Shown: positions 57,099-64,000 of the stretch, piece after piece
How the letters are laid out: every line of letters starts with the position of its first letter
Position numbering within the stretch: the stretch's first letter is position 1
Assembly: GCA_041653635.1 (NCBI GenBank)
Contig: JBAZFC010000001.1
Location: forward strand, 186,001-250,000
DNA: 64,000 nt
Source: CAIXOA01 sp041653635
Lineage (GTDB): Archaea; Micrarchaeota; Micrarchaeia; Anstonellales; Bilamarchaeaceae
Direction: 5' to 3'
Program-made: the position numbers and the translations under genes
The notes under the pieces: model-generated
The model's database searches: none
The model's input: only the letters and a program-made list of their open reading frames with translations
What the model was told of the DNA's origin: nothing

Positions 57099-57560
57099 TC
57101 AGGCTGCCGCCGCCTGGGGCTGCTCCGTCGCCTGCGGACGCGCGGGCTGTTCGGTTGCCTGCGCCCGGGCACTCTCCTTAGATGCCAAGAATACGTCCCT
57201 TGAGGCATGCACCACTTCATCGTCCATGAACTTCCTGCCTGCAAAATCAGATAGGTCTGCCGGCAAAAGCACGAGGAATTCGGCCTTTGGCCATACGATT
57301 GCGGGCGTTCCATCCCTGCGTTTTATGTCATCGCACGCGCCTCCCTCCGCGGCGGTTATCTCCGCCTCCCTTAAGGGCATGAGCCTGCGCATCGAAGCCG
57401 CAACCAGCCCCACCGAGACGAGCTGCATCGTGCGCTCGTCGGTTCTGTTGGTCAGCGTAAGTCCTAGTTTGGCATATTTTTCCAATACGGGGTCTCCAAA
57501 ATTCGGCTTCTGGTCTGGAACTTTGCGAACAAGAACTCTAGCCACTTGCACGTGTGTCAT
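57099..57560 (-). CDS. Hypothetical protein with Gln/Ala/Pro-rich tail repeat
   Basis: This 153-residue protein from ATG 57560 (AAGGCGAG upstream) or 158 residues from 57575. The core mixes strands and helices (VQVARVLVRKVPD; FGDPVLEKYAKLGLTLTNRTD; EFLVLLPADLSDFAG). The C-terminus is low in complexity with a near-repeat ARAQATEQPARPQATEQPQ. I do not recognise it. It lies between the primase operon and a three-gene unknown cluster on the same strand. Confidence 0.6.
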   Translation of the reverse strand: MTHVQVARVLVRKVPDQKPNFGDPVLEKYAKLGLTLTNRTDERTMQLVSVGLVAASMRRLMPLREAEITAAEGGACDDIKRRDGTPAIVWPKAEFLVLLPADLSDFAGRKFMDDEVVHASRDVFLASKESARAQATEQPARPQATEQPQAAAA

Positions 57561-57632
57561 TTTCTCGCCTTGCATATACTCTCGCAGGCTCTATATGAGT
57601 ATAATTATTGCACTCAAAATCAGGAATTCCCG

Positions 57633-58208
57633 TCAGAGTTCCCTTTCCGCCATCTCCTTATATTTCGCGGAAGCCGTTTCCAGGAGATTGCCCTCGAGGC
57701 AGCCCAGGAAATCCGCCTTCGGGGTTGCGCTGTTTTCCGCAGCCGCGGATGCCAGCTTCAGCTCCGTCGTTTCGCCTGCCGGAAGCGTGTGCTCCAGCGC
57801 AGAAACCGTCCTCTTGACCGCGTCCAGCTCCGCATGCACTGCCTGGTAGGCGTCCCTGAAATCCGTGATGAGGCCGTAATCAACTTTAGACATGAATAGC
57901 GTCAACGGGGCTACGTAGGAAGGGCTCTTGGCATCTCTAACCGCATCATCAAGGTTTTGTCTCTGCGCCTCGCTGAGCCCCTGCTTCATGGAGAAGACAA
58001 TGCTTTCTATGATGCGTATTTCCCGCTCGCGCCTTGATTGCGGCATCGGAGGGTTCTTCATCCCTTCCACGAGGGGGCCGGGCACCTCAATCGTTGAGCC
58101 GGGGGAAGGCCTGCTGCTCCTTGCCCGCGGGCTGGAACTGGGGCGGGGCATCTGTGATGGCCTCGGCGGCTGGGATGGCACTGGTGATGTTGATTCCATT
58201 GAAATCAC
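57633..58208 (-). CDS. Hypothetical protein with Pro/Ser-rich N-terminus
   Basis: This 191-residue protein has a low-complexity N-terminal region rich in Pro, Ser and Arg (residues about 5-45), then a helical C-terminal domain (REREIRIIESIVFSMKQGLS, FRDAYQAVHAELDAVKRTV). No recognised motif. Its ATG overlaps the stop of the upstream membrane-protein gene (ATGA), so the two are coexpressed. Confidence 0.6.
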   Translation of the reverse strand: MISMESTSPVPSQPPRPSQMPRPSSSPRARSSRPSPGSTIEVPGPLVEGMKNPPMPQSRREREIRIIESIVFSMKQGLSEAQRQNLDDAVRDAKSPSYVAPLTLFMSKVDYGLITDFRDAYQAVHAELDAVKRTVSALEHTLPAGETTELKLASAAAENSATPKADFLGCLEGNLLETASAKYKEMAEREL

Positions 58209-58714
58209 TTCTGCCTCATGGGCCTTATGCCCTCGCCAAGGTAGTAGGCGACGGTTAGGTAAGCCATGTCAAACGCCATTATGAGGATGAAATAGCTCCA
58301 CACGCTGGTTATGAGCCCGACGCACAGGGCGCCGCCCTTGAGCCAGAGGCGGTATTCCCCCAGTGGCGCAAGCACACCTTCAAGCGGTATCTCATCTATA
58401 GTGGATAATATGAAGAATGCAACGAGCAGCTGGATGTCCAGGGGCCCTATCCCGTACAGGAAGGCAGTAAGCACGGCAAGGACGACAGCGAGCCCGTGCG
58501 CCACCCTGTCCACCTTGCCCATGAAGACCTGTGCGGCGAGGATTGCGAGGAACATGGAGGATGCGGGTGAGAAGGAGAGCACGTAACCGAACGCGAGACC
58601 GGCGATTATCGCCATGGGCCATTTGAGGAGGTTCTTTCCCTTCTTCTCATCCTCCACAAAATCAACGAATTTGATTGACCCTCCTGAAACCACTGCCGCA
58701 AGAACGTCGAACAT
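58205..58714 (-). CDS. Hypothetical polytopic membrane protein
   Basis: This 169-residue protein has about five hydrophobic segments: after a soluble N-terminus with SGGSIKFVDFVEDEKKG, helices at about 33-50, 52-63, 72-90, 94-105 and 128-155. A conserved-looking DEIPLEG loop lies between helices. Family not recognised. It heads a two-gene overlapping unit with the Pro-rich protein and follows dhs on the same strand after 39 bp. Confidence 0.65.
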   Translation of the reverse strand: MFDVLAAVVSGGSIKFVDFVEDEKKGKNLLKWPMAIIAGLAFGYVLSFSPASSMFLAILAAQVFMGKVDRVAHGLAVVLAVLTAFLYGIGPLDIQLLVAFFILSTIDEIPLEGVLAPLGEYRLWLKGGALCVGLITSVWSYFILIMAFDMAYLTVAYYLGEGIRPMRQK

Positions 58715-58753
58715 GCTTATCCCGCGGAAATATGGGGAGGAAAGGTTAAATGA

Positions 58754-59659
58754 TTATTCCCGCGCCGCGTACCAGATGAGCGGGAAGGCGAGCGTGGCGT
58801 CCGCCCGTACTGTGGCGTGCTTTCCTTCTTCGGAAATCTTTCCCCAGCTCACAGCTTCCGAGGCGGGGGCGCCGCTTAAGCTCCCGTCGTAGGATTCCGA
58901 TGTGGACACATAGAGTGCGTAATCCAATCCGCCGCGGAGGAGATTTACGCCTATCGTATGATGCTTGGATATCCCCCCGCCCAAGACTATTGCGGCGGTC
59001 TTGTCCGCATTCAATACGATATCAGCCAGCGCCTTCATGTCCTTTGTGACGTCTATCGCGAATTCCTTATGCTTTTGTTTTGCAAAATAGGTTTGCAATC
59101 CGATTGCGGAATCCGTGATGCCCGGCGAGAACACCGGCACCTTCCTTTTGTACGCCTGCCTGAGGAAGGAGCCCTCATCTTCAATGACCCTGCCCATTTC
59201 CATCGCGAATTCCGACGGGGAAACCGGGGAGCGTTTTGCTAGTTCCGCAAATACGGGCTTCAGTTTTTCCTCCAATAATTCGTATCTATCGTTCGGCACT
59301 AGTATGTTCCCTATCCTATTCACCCCCTCCTGGTGCAGCTTAGCATCATCCGCGGAAAAGGAGCCGAGGAAATAGGAATCATACGCCTTGATCATGTCAT
59401 GGTCAAGGGAGCCGCCGGTCGTGATGATTGCGTCCGCCCAGCCATCCTTCACCATCTGTGCGAATACGCCCCTCAATCCGGAGGCCGCCATGTTCGCTGT
59501 GAACGCAAGGAAGATGGTGCACTTCTCCTTCTTCATCTTCTTCATCATTTCCACTGCGCTGTGCAATTCCGTAGCCTGGAAGCCCGCATCCCCATACGCA
59601 TTAATGAGCTCGGAGAGCTTGGGCGCCTTCTGGAAATTGAAATCCTTCACTTCGTCCAT
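58754..59659 (-). CDS. dys: Deoxyhypusine synthase
   Basis: It transfers the aminobutyl group of spermidine to a Lys of aIF5A using NAD. The 301-residue protein has TANMAASGLRG, IITTGGSLDHD, FSPGITDSAIG and the active-site GGGISKHHTIG with Lys232, plus ESYDGSLSGA and the EAVSWGKI end typical of the family. It is shorter at the N-terminus than some archaeal versions but keeps all motifs. It is divergent from a Tat lipoprotein gene. Confidence 0.95.
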   Translation of the reverse strand: MDEVKDFNFQKAPKLSELINAYGDAGFQATELHSAVEMMKKMKKEKCTIFLAFTANMAASGLRGVFAQMVKDGWADAIITTGGSLDHDMIKAYDSYFLGSFSADDAKLHQEGVNRIGNILVPNDRYELLEEKLKPVFAELAKRSPVSPSEFAMEMGRVIEDEGSFLRQAYKRKVPVFSPGITDSAIGLQTYFAKQKHKEFAIDVTKDMKALADIVLNADKTAAIVLGGGISKHHTIGVNLLRGGLDYALYVSTSESYDGSLSGAPASEAVSWGKISEEGKHATVRADATLAFPLIWYAARE

Positions 59660-59725
59660 GGATGGATTTTGGCTGGGAGCAATTAAAAGAATAGCATATA
59701 AATCTTATTACACATAATTATAATT

Positions 59726-60241
59726 GTGAACACTACTAAAACCCATCAGGAAGACCTCACGCGCAGGGAACTGCTCCGCGGAGCATTTGCCTCGGCGGTC
59801 ATTGTTGCGCTCCCTTCCTGCATGAGGGGAAATGGGGGCCCTTGCATAGCATCCGCAAACAGCGGGAGGGACATACCTCTCTTCCTCGGCAATAATGCGC
59901 TTAGCCAGGATTCCATCACGAACATGCGGAACGACGTCATGAATTTGCGCGGGCTGCTGGAGAAGATGATTGACACGGCAGGGAGCGTGTGGGGGCGCAG
60001 GGAGTTTGACTTCTCGGGCTGCGGCTGCGTTGCGCGCGCCACCCTGGAGCTTGTGGAGGGCTTCATGCGCGAGAGCGAACTGCCAGCCCCGGAGAGGATG
60101 GAATACCTGCAGAAGCGCTGGGAGTTCGTGCACGCGCAGCTCCTGAACTCCATAAGGATGTACAGGGACGGAATTGAGGAAGCGGGCATGAGCACGCGGG
60201 GCATGGGGAGGAATTTCGGCGTGGAAATAGGCGACATCTGA
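59726..60241 (+). CDS. Small Tat-signal protein, possible lipoprotein
   Basis: This 171-residue protein starts at GTG 59726, 27 bp after a CATATAAATC box (leaderless). Residues about 12-32 hold a twin-arginine signal (LTRRELLRGAFASAVIVALP) followed by SC, a weak lipobox. The mature domain is helical with a CGCVARATLELVEGF stretch and no known motif. It is the second Tat substrate of the window and shares only the export signal with the first. Confidence 0.7.
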   Translation: MNTTKTHQEDLTRRELLRGAFASAVIVALPSCMRGNGGPCIASANSGRDIPLFLGNNALSQDSITNMRNDVMNLRGLLEKMIDTAGSVWGRREFDFSGCGCVARATLELVEGFMRESELPAPERMEYLQKRWEFVHAQLLNSIRMYRDGIEEAGMSTRGMGRNFGVEIGDI

Positions 60242-60284
60242 TTTTTCGGCATAAATTACCGATAATTGCACCCTGCTGCTTAGG

Positions 60285-60306
60285 TGTATCATGCTATTAC
60301 GATACA
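60285..60306. promoter_or_regulatory. Inverted repeat upstream of the AbrB-like gene
   Basis: TGTATC-10nt-GATACA lies just upstream of the probable box A (TTAAATATAA, near 60312-60321) and 53 bp from the AbrB-like start. It is a possible autoregulatory site. Confidence 0.4.
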
Positions 60307-60358
60307 TACCATTAAATATAACCAACATACATAACATAATAAGCATAAGGTGCATACT

Positions 60359-60580
60359 ATGAAAGACGATGAAACGACCAAAAAGCCGGAAAAGTACTCA
60401 AAAATGGTCCTCGTGAAGGGCTACCTGAGGCCTGACGGGACGTCTTATTACGTCTCCATACCGAAGGAGATAAGGGATTCCCTTAACCTCAAGGGCGGGG
60501 AATATTTCGTCATGAGGTCCAAGAAGGGGAAGAAGAGGATCTCCATGAAGCTCGTGGAGCTTGCCGCGGACGATGAGTGA
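60359..60580 (+). CDS. AbrB/SpoVT-like DNA-binding protein
   Basis: This 73-residue protein has a swapped-hairpin AbrB pattern: SKMVLVKGYLRPDGTSYYVSIPKEIRDSLNLKGGEYFVMRS, where the strand-loop IPKEIRDSLNLKGG is the family core. ATG 60359 has AAGGTG 7 bp upstream. It stands alone, followed by a 195-bp structured intergenic region and then the helical gene array. It may regulate either itself or that array; no proof is visible. Confidence 0.85.
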   Translation: MKDDETTKKPEKYSKMVLVKGYLRPDGTSYYVSIPKEIRDSLNLKGGEYFVMRSKKGKKRISMKLVELAADDE

Positions 60581-60614
60581 AGCGGCAATTTTTCTTATTT
60601 TATCTTAGTTTTCC

Positions 60615-60653
60615 ATTCATACGGCGTGAATATGATATTCATGCACCGTGAAT
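60615..60653. repeat. Two tandem short palindromic boxes, 22 bp apart
   Basis: ATTCAT-ACGGC-GTGAAT (60615-60631) and ATTCAT-GCACC-GTGAAT (60637-60653) have the same arms, different centres, and a 22-bp period, about two helical turns. This looks like a double operator between the AbrB-like gene and the helical array. Confidence 0.6.
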
Positions 60654-60660
60654 AAGGGTT

Positions 60661-60709
60661 TGTAGTGCCTACGTTTTTAGCCAAAACCTGCATATTTGTA
60701 GGCACTACA
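60661..60709. repeat. 12-bp perfect inverted repeat with internal hairpin
   Basis: TGTAGTGCCTAC (60661-60672) and GTAGGCACTACA (60698-60709) are perfectly inverted. The 25-nt spacer starts with a second hairpin, GTTTT-TAGCC-AAAAC (60673-60687). There is no T-tract directly after it, so it is not an obvious terminator. It could be an operator, a small structured RNA, or a relic of a palindromic mobile element. Confidence 0.65.
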
Positions 60710-60775
60710 CTTGTTGTATTATCCATAATAATCTGATTTAATAGGTTTTTGGCACATATAGAATGCGGGGTTTCT

Positions 60776-61078
60776 ATGGCAACAACAGCTAATTTGGCAG
60801 GGAAAACTGCGGATATGGGGAAATGGACGGAGCTTATGGCAAAGGGAAGGCTCCGCGGCGCCCTTGAGCTCGCGAAAAGCTGCGGGGACGAGAAATGCAC
60901 CCGCTCCGCCGCGCTCGCGTTGTATGGCTTCCTCATGCGCCAGGCATACGAGTATGGAAATGTGAAACTCTACCTGGATGCGCGCAAGGTCGCTGTGGAG
61001 AACAACCTCGGCTTGGGGAGGATTGAGGCAGCGGAGAGGGGCATGAACGAATTCCATCCTGCGCACAGGAATGATTGA
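60776..61078 (+). CDS. Helical array protein 1 (100 aa)
   Basis: First gene of a tandem same-strand array. The 100-residue protein is all helical (MGKWTELMAKGRLRGALELAKS; SAALALYGFLMRQAYEYGNVKLYLDARKVAVENNLG), resembling two or three TPR-type hairpins. ATG 60776 is preceded by GGGGTTTCT, the variant of the array's start context. TTTAATAGG near 60736-60744 may be box A. The next gene starts 11 bp after its stop. Confidence 0.65.
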   Translation: MATTANLAGKTADMGKWTELMAKGRLRGALELAKSCGDEKCTRSAALALYGFLMRQAYEYGNVKLYLDARKVAVENNLGLGRIEAAERGMNEFHPAHRND

Positions 61079-61089
61079 GGGGGATTTGA

Positions 61090-61887
61090 ATGGCTAGACA
61101 ATTGAGAGATATGGAAGCTGGAAATGCAACGGCACACATGCCGCATGGAAGGAAACACCACGGAAGGCATGTGATGGGCGAAGGGATTGCCAAGAGCGGG
61201 CTTTCCAAACAGGAGATAAAAACGCTGCGCGAATTCAGGGGGATTTGCGACAGGATGCTGCGCGGGGGAATGAAGCCGTCCCCGGAGCTTTCCAGAAAAG
61301 TGAGAATAGCACTTATGTTCACGACCAATATTCTGGACGAGCGCCTGAAACTGGGGCATGAACGTCCAGAAATCCTCCCAAAGGGGGAGGCCGCAAAAAT
61401 GGGAGAGGACGAGGCGGACAAGCTGGTGAAATGGCTTGAGGTAGCCAATTATCTTATCCAGGCTGGCAACCGGATCATGGGATTGCGACAAGAGCTGCAC
61501 CAGGCGGCGCACAGAATACTGGTTATCGTGCCATATGAGAAGGGTGGCCTCGCCCATGAATGGGCGCACAACTATTCCGAAGCGGGTTACTATTTTAGAA
61601 ATGCCGCGGGGCAGCTGGAAGCTGTGGATCCGCCAAGGGCGGCCCTCCTCTTTGAAAGGGCAGGAACGAACTACCATAACGCACACGATTTGGATGCGGC
61701 GGAACATGCCTGGAAGCAAGCAGTCCGGCTGGACCCGAAACGTGCCGGCAGTATCGGGGAAAGGCTGCGGGATGTCATAAACATGATGGTGGCCTGCGGC
61801 TCAGGGAAGCCTGGCGAGATGGAAACGCTGACCAGGATTGCGATGGATCTGGGCACGTTTGCTGCGGAGCTGGCTGCCTCTAAATGA
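61090..61887 (+). CDS. Helical array protein 2, TPR-like (265 aa)
   Basis: The 265-residue protein has a basic His-rich N-terminal motif (HMPHGRKHHGRHVM, about 16-29) also seen in array protein 4. Helices with clear TPR character follow: AHNYSEAGYYFRNAAGQLEA, PPRAALLFERAGTNYHNAHD and LDAAEHAWKQAVRLDP (about 158-215). TPR repeats are protein-docking scaffolds. It has the GGGGGATTTGA-ATGGC start context and follows the previous stop by 11 bp. Confidence 0.72.
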   Translation: MARQLRDMEAGNATAHMPHGRKHHGRHVMGEGIAKSGLSKQEIKTLREFRGICDRMLRGGMKPSPELSRKVRIALMFTTNILDERLKLGHERPEILPKGEAAKMGEDEADKLVKWLEVANYLIQAGNRIMGLRQELHQAAHRILVIVPYEKGGLAHEWAHNYSEAGYYFRNAAGQLEAVDPPRAALLFERAGTNYHNAHDLDAAEHAWKQAVRLDPKRAGSIGERLRDVINMMVACGSGKPGEMETLTRIAMDLGTFAAELAASK

Positions 61888-61897
61888 GAGGGTTTGA

Positions 61898-62269
61898 ATG
61901 GCACTTGAAACTAGAACCGTTGGAAAAGGGCCGGTTGTGGGGGTGCAGGGCGCGGCAGCAATCCGCTCCGCTGGGGAGGCCTACCGCAGAAGGATTACCG
62001 GGGGAAGCTGCACCGAGAGGTTTGTCCTTGAGATAGAGATAGCCCGCAATCCTGAGAAAAGGGTGAGGATGAAAGACTGCGGCTACCCGGAGTACGAAAT
62101 CAGGAGGGCGGCAGGCAACATCGCCCGGTGCTGGCTGATGGTGGGCCAGCTTGGGGAAGGCATGGAGAAGTTCAAGAAACAGGCTGAGATGCTGAGGGAA
62201 AAGGCGGACGTGCTCATGAAGACATACGGGCTGGCTCCTTCGGAGCTCGCGGCGAACTGGGGGAAATGA
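61898..62269 (+). CDS. Helical array protein 3 (123 aa)
   Basis: A 123-residue helical protein: AAAIRSAGEAYRRRITGGSC, then a Cys-containing middle and a long helix (WLMVGQLGEGMEKFKKQAEMLREKADVLM). GAGGGTTTGA precedes ATGGC, and the start lies 10 bp after the previous stop. No family recognised; probable TPR-like hairpin pair. Confidence 0.65.
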   Translation: MALETRTVGKGPVVGVQGAAAIRSAGEAYRRRITGGSCTERFVLEIEIARNPEKRVRMKDCGYPEYEIRRAAGNIARCWLMVGQLGEGMEKFKKQAEMLREKADVLMKTYGLAPSELAANWGK

Positions 62270-62279
62270 AGGGATTTGA

Positions 62280-63038
62280 ATGGCTGGAACACAAAGATTT
62301 ATGGAAGCCGCGGCACACAAGCCGCACGGGAGGAAGCATCGCGGAAGGGATGTGCTTCTGGAAGATGCCCGGAATGGCCGCCCTGCATGGGTGGCGAGGG
62401 AGAGGGAGATTTACCTCGCTGGCGTCCAGAATCGCATCGAAGCCGCGAGGAGAGCGGTGCGCGAGCCCCCGAGAGGGGACGTTGAAGTGCCTTATTTCAG
62501 CACCAAGACTCCGTGGCTGGTGCCGGAGCCCAAGCCGATAAGAGTGGCCGTGGCGTCCCTCGTAAGGGATGCCGAGTCCTCCAACAAGAGTAATGCTGAA
62601 GTTGCGATAAGGCTGAAAGAGCTGGCGGAGATGGCGAAGCGCAACAACCGGGGGATGGCGCTCGGCCTTTTTGTGGAGGCCGGGGAGCACTACCTCCGCG
62701 CCAGGTTCTTTGCAAGGATGGCAAGGGCGGGAGAGATGTTCGCGGAGGCCGCGGCGCTCGCAAAGAACAAATCCGGGGCTTCCGGGCTGCGCGAGAGGTC
62801 CGGCGACTCCTTCAGCAGGGCTTTGGACGGTGCGGAAGGCGGCTACACCACAAGGCACGGGGATGCGAGGAAGCAGTACGAGCTTGCCGCGAACCTTGTG
62901 AGGAAAACAAACCCTGGGAGGGCGGCGATGCTGGACGCGAAGGCGGATAAGGAGTCCGGAAGGCAGGATTTTGTTGGCACCTATGAGCAGGTGACCGGCA
63001 GGCCCGAACCGCAATATGGGGGCTATTTGGGATTCTGA
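62280..63038 (+). CDS. Helical array protein 4 (252 aa)
   Basis: The 252-residue protein has an N-terminal HKPHGRKHRGRDVL motif matching array protein 2. A long helical body includes GLFVEAGEHYLRARFFARMARAGEMF and RKQYELAANLVRKTNPGRAAML. The last stretch resembles EQYKMAARLVRKADPERAKML of array protein 5, so the array genes are at least partly paralogous. Start context AAGGGATTTGA-ATGGC. Confidence 0.7.
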   Translation: MAGTQRFMEAAAHKPHGRKHRGRDVLLEDARNGRPAWVAREREIYLAGVQNRIEAARRAVREPPRGDVEVPYFSTKTPWLVPEPKPIRVAVASLVRDAESSNKSNAEVAIRLKELAEMAKRNNRGMALGLFVEAGEHYLRARFFARMARAGEMFAEAAALAKNKSGASGLRERSGDSFSRALDGAEGGYTTRHGDARKQYELAANLVRKTNPGRAAMLDAKADKESGRQDFVGTYEQVTGRPEPQYGGYLGF

Positions 63039-63048
63039 AGGGATTTTG

Positions 63049-63549
63049 ATGGCAAAGCACAGAACCGTGGAAGCGACGCAGGCCGCTGTTGTCGGGAGGG
63101 CTCCGCGCAGGAGGAATCTTCCCAAAGGCAATGTCTGGCGCAAGGCAATGGAGATGCTTGCCAGCGGAAAGATGCGAAGCCCCAACCACAGGATGGAGGC
63201 GGAGAAGATTGCGGAGGCGGCGAAGCGCGAGGAAAAGAAGGACCGCGCCCGGGCTTCACGCTTGCATGAGAGGGCGGGGGACATGTTCAGGATTGCAGAG
63301 CGCGAAGACCCCTTTTCCTGCAGGATGGCGCCCATGAGGCCCGCAATCACCCCGGGCTTCAGCGACCCCCTGCCAGATATGGAAGATCCTGAGGTGCCCG
63401 TGGTTATGCACAGGGAGGCTATGGAGCAATACAAAATGGCCGCAAGGCTGGTCAGGAAGGCCGACCCGGAGAGGGCAAAAATGCTGGATGATAAGGCGGC
63501 GAAGGAGTGCCACCTGATTGTGTTCGGGCCGGAGCATGTAGAGGATTAG
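63049..63549 (+). CDS. Helical array protein 5 (166 aa)
   Basis: The 166-residue, basic, helical protein has RARASRLHERAGDMFRIAE and, near the C-terminus, the EQYKMAARLVRKADPERAKML block shared with array protein 4. Start context AAGGGATTTTG-ATGGC, 10 bp after the previous stop. Confidence 0.7.
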   Translation: MAKHRTVEATQAAVVGRAPRRRNLPKGNVWRKAMEMLASGKMRSPNHRMEAEKIAEAAKREEKKDRARASRLHERAGDMFRIAEREDPFSCRMAPMRPAITPGFSDPLPDMEDPEVPVVMHREAMEQYKMAARLVRKADPERAKMLDDKAAKECHLIVFGPEHVED

Positions 63550-63572
63550 CAGGGAATTATAAGGGGATTTTG

Positions 63573-64000
63573 ATGTCAAGGAAGGAACGGATTAGGCGGG
63601 ACACTGGTGCAGATGGCATACACGGGAAGGAAGGGCTGCTGGACAGGATATCAGGCATAAGGGCAAAGGACGCCAGGAAGCTCATGGAAGAGGACGAATA
63701 CCGCACCGGGAAGGCCAGGGAGGCGGACGAATGCAGGAAGTGCGCGGCGGGGCTTCTCAAGAAGGACCCGCGGCTGGCTTCCGAGATGCTGGAAAGGGCC
63801 GCTGATGTTTATAGGATTCTTGGGGAGATGGAGCCGGACGCGTTCAAGCTGAAGGAATTCTGCCTGACTGCGAGCCGGCTTTATGGCGAGGCGGGCTGGC
63901 TGACGGAGAAAACCGATGCAGCGAGGGCCGCACAGCTGATTGTGAAGAGCGGGGAGGCGCTTGAGTGCATGCATGGGAAATGCGAGCCCTGCAAAGTTTT
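63573..64000 (+). CDS. Helical array protein 6 (5' part; runs off the window)
   Basis: The frame opens at ATG 63573 with GGGGATTTTG upstream and stays open to the right edge (142 codons seen). It encodes MSRKERIRRDTGADGIHG, then helices with Cys (ADECRKCAAGLLKKDPRL; ERAADVYRILGEMEPDAFKL; ASRLYGEAGW), again TPR-like. The 3' end lies outside the window. Confidence 0.7.
   Translation, partial: MSRKERIRRDTGADGIHGKEGLLDRISGIRAKDARKLMEEDEYRTGKAREADECRKCAAGLLKKDPRLASEMLERAADVYRILGEMEPDAFKLKEFCLTASRLYGEAGWLTEKTDAARAAQLIVKSGEALECMHGKCEPCKV

Noticed and set aside
61080..63580. GGGATTTGAATGGC repeats as tRNA T-arm fragments
   Set aside because: They resemble a reversed T-arm, but they always sit immediately before start codons and have no acceptor or anticodon partners; they are translation-start contexts.
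1..64000. CRISPR arrays, insertion sequences or a replication origin
   Set aside because: No regularly spaced repeats, transposase-like proteins or Cdc6/Orc1-box clusters were seen. Absence is by eye only.

Overview
The window comes from an archaeon. It carries family D DNA polymerase (DP2 and DP1), the archaeal primase PriS/PriL, an archaeal DNA ligase, two FtsZ paralogues, the AglB oligosaccharyltransferase, geranylgeranylglyceryl phosphate synthase, deoxyhypusine synthase, a GEK1/DTD2-type D-aminoacyl-tRNA deacylase and an OBG-family GTPase. A three-unit tRNA-splicing endonuclease (the epsilon-2 layout described from ARMAN archaea), introns in three of five tRNA genes (one at a non-canonical site), very tight gene packing and an unlinked 5S rRNA gene point to a DPANN archaeon, most likely Micrarchaeota. 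That placement is inference. By eye the DNA is GC-rich, with a few AT-richer patches.

Layout. 0-3.5 kb: a Lys/Arg-rich protein (possibly cut at the left edge), tRNA-Lys, cysS and a DUF4870-like membrane protein. 3.5-8.7 kb: polymerase D operon (UPF0147, DP1, DP2) and tRNA-Arg. 8.8-14 kb: a charged small protein, an endonuclease IV-like TIM barrel, a zinc-ribbon/Ig/HtrA-like membrane protease, DNA ligase and a VapBC pair. 14-19.5 kb: ftsZ1, ftsZ2 and aglB, with strong hairpin-plus-T-run terminators. 19.5-27.4 kb: two unrecognised giant genes (1248 and about 1326 residues). 27.5-29.2 kb: inositol-phosphate synthase plus a CDP-alcohol transferase, an archaetidylinositol lipid operon. 29.2-33.2 kb: RNase HII, a PRC-barrel protein, three-unit EndA, a metallopeptidase, a second degenerate EndA carrying a cloverleaf-like palindromic insertion, a PH-domain protein and RNase HI. 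33.2-39.5 kb: a helical unknown, a DNA methyltransferase, a RelA/SpoT homologue, an SDR protein, and LemA with a GIDE-domain protein. 39.5-46.4 kb: GGGP synthase-pyrE-pyrF operon, NAD(P)H-hydrate dehydratase, TldD, and a KaiC-like/roadblock pair. 46.4-51.2 kb: three intron-containing tRNA genes (Cys, Ile-UAU, Gln), a LAGLIDADG endonuclease overlapping tRNA-Gln, DtdA, membrane proteins, a Tat lipoprotein and 5S rRNA. 51.2-60 kb: GTPase, a Cys-rich anchored protein, PriS/PriL, unknowns, deoxyhypusine synthase and a second Tat lipoprotein. 60-64 kb: an AbrB-like regulator, a structured intergenic region, and a tandem array of at least six helical-repeat genes running off the right edge.

Several things tie the window together. 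Intron-rich tRNAs coexist with a relaxed-specificity type of splicing endonuclease. At least seven divergent gene pairs appear to share one near-palindromic TATA box placed about 25-30 bp from both start sites, so most of those mRNAs would be leaderless. Convergent neighbours often overlap at their 3' ends. The most unusual items are the 83-bp cloverleaf insertion inside the endA paralogue, the tRNA-Gln intron at position 25/26 next to a homing endonuclease, the archaeal RelA/SpoT-family synthetase, and the giant gene pair. All calls are from reading the sequence; no database search was possible. No CRISPR array, insertion sequence or replication origin was seen, and no stretch over 300 bases lacks a gene.
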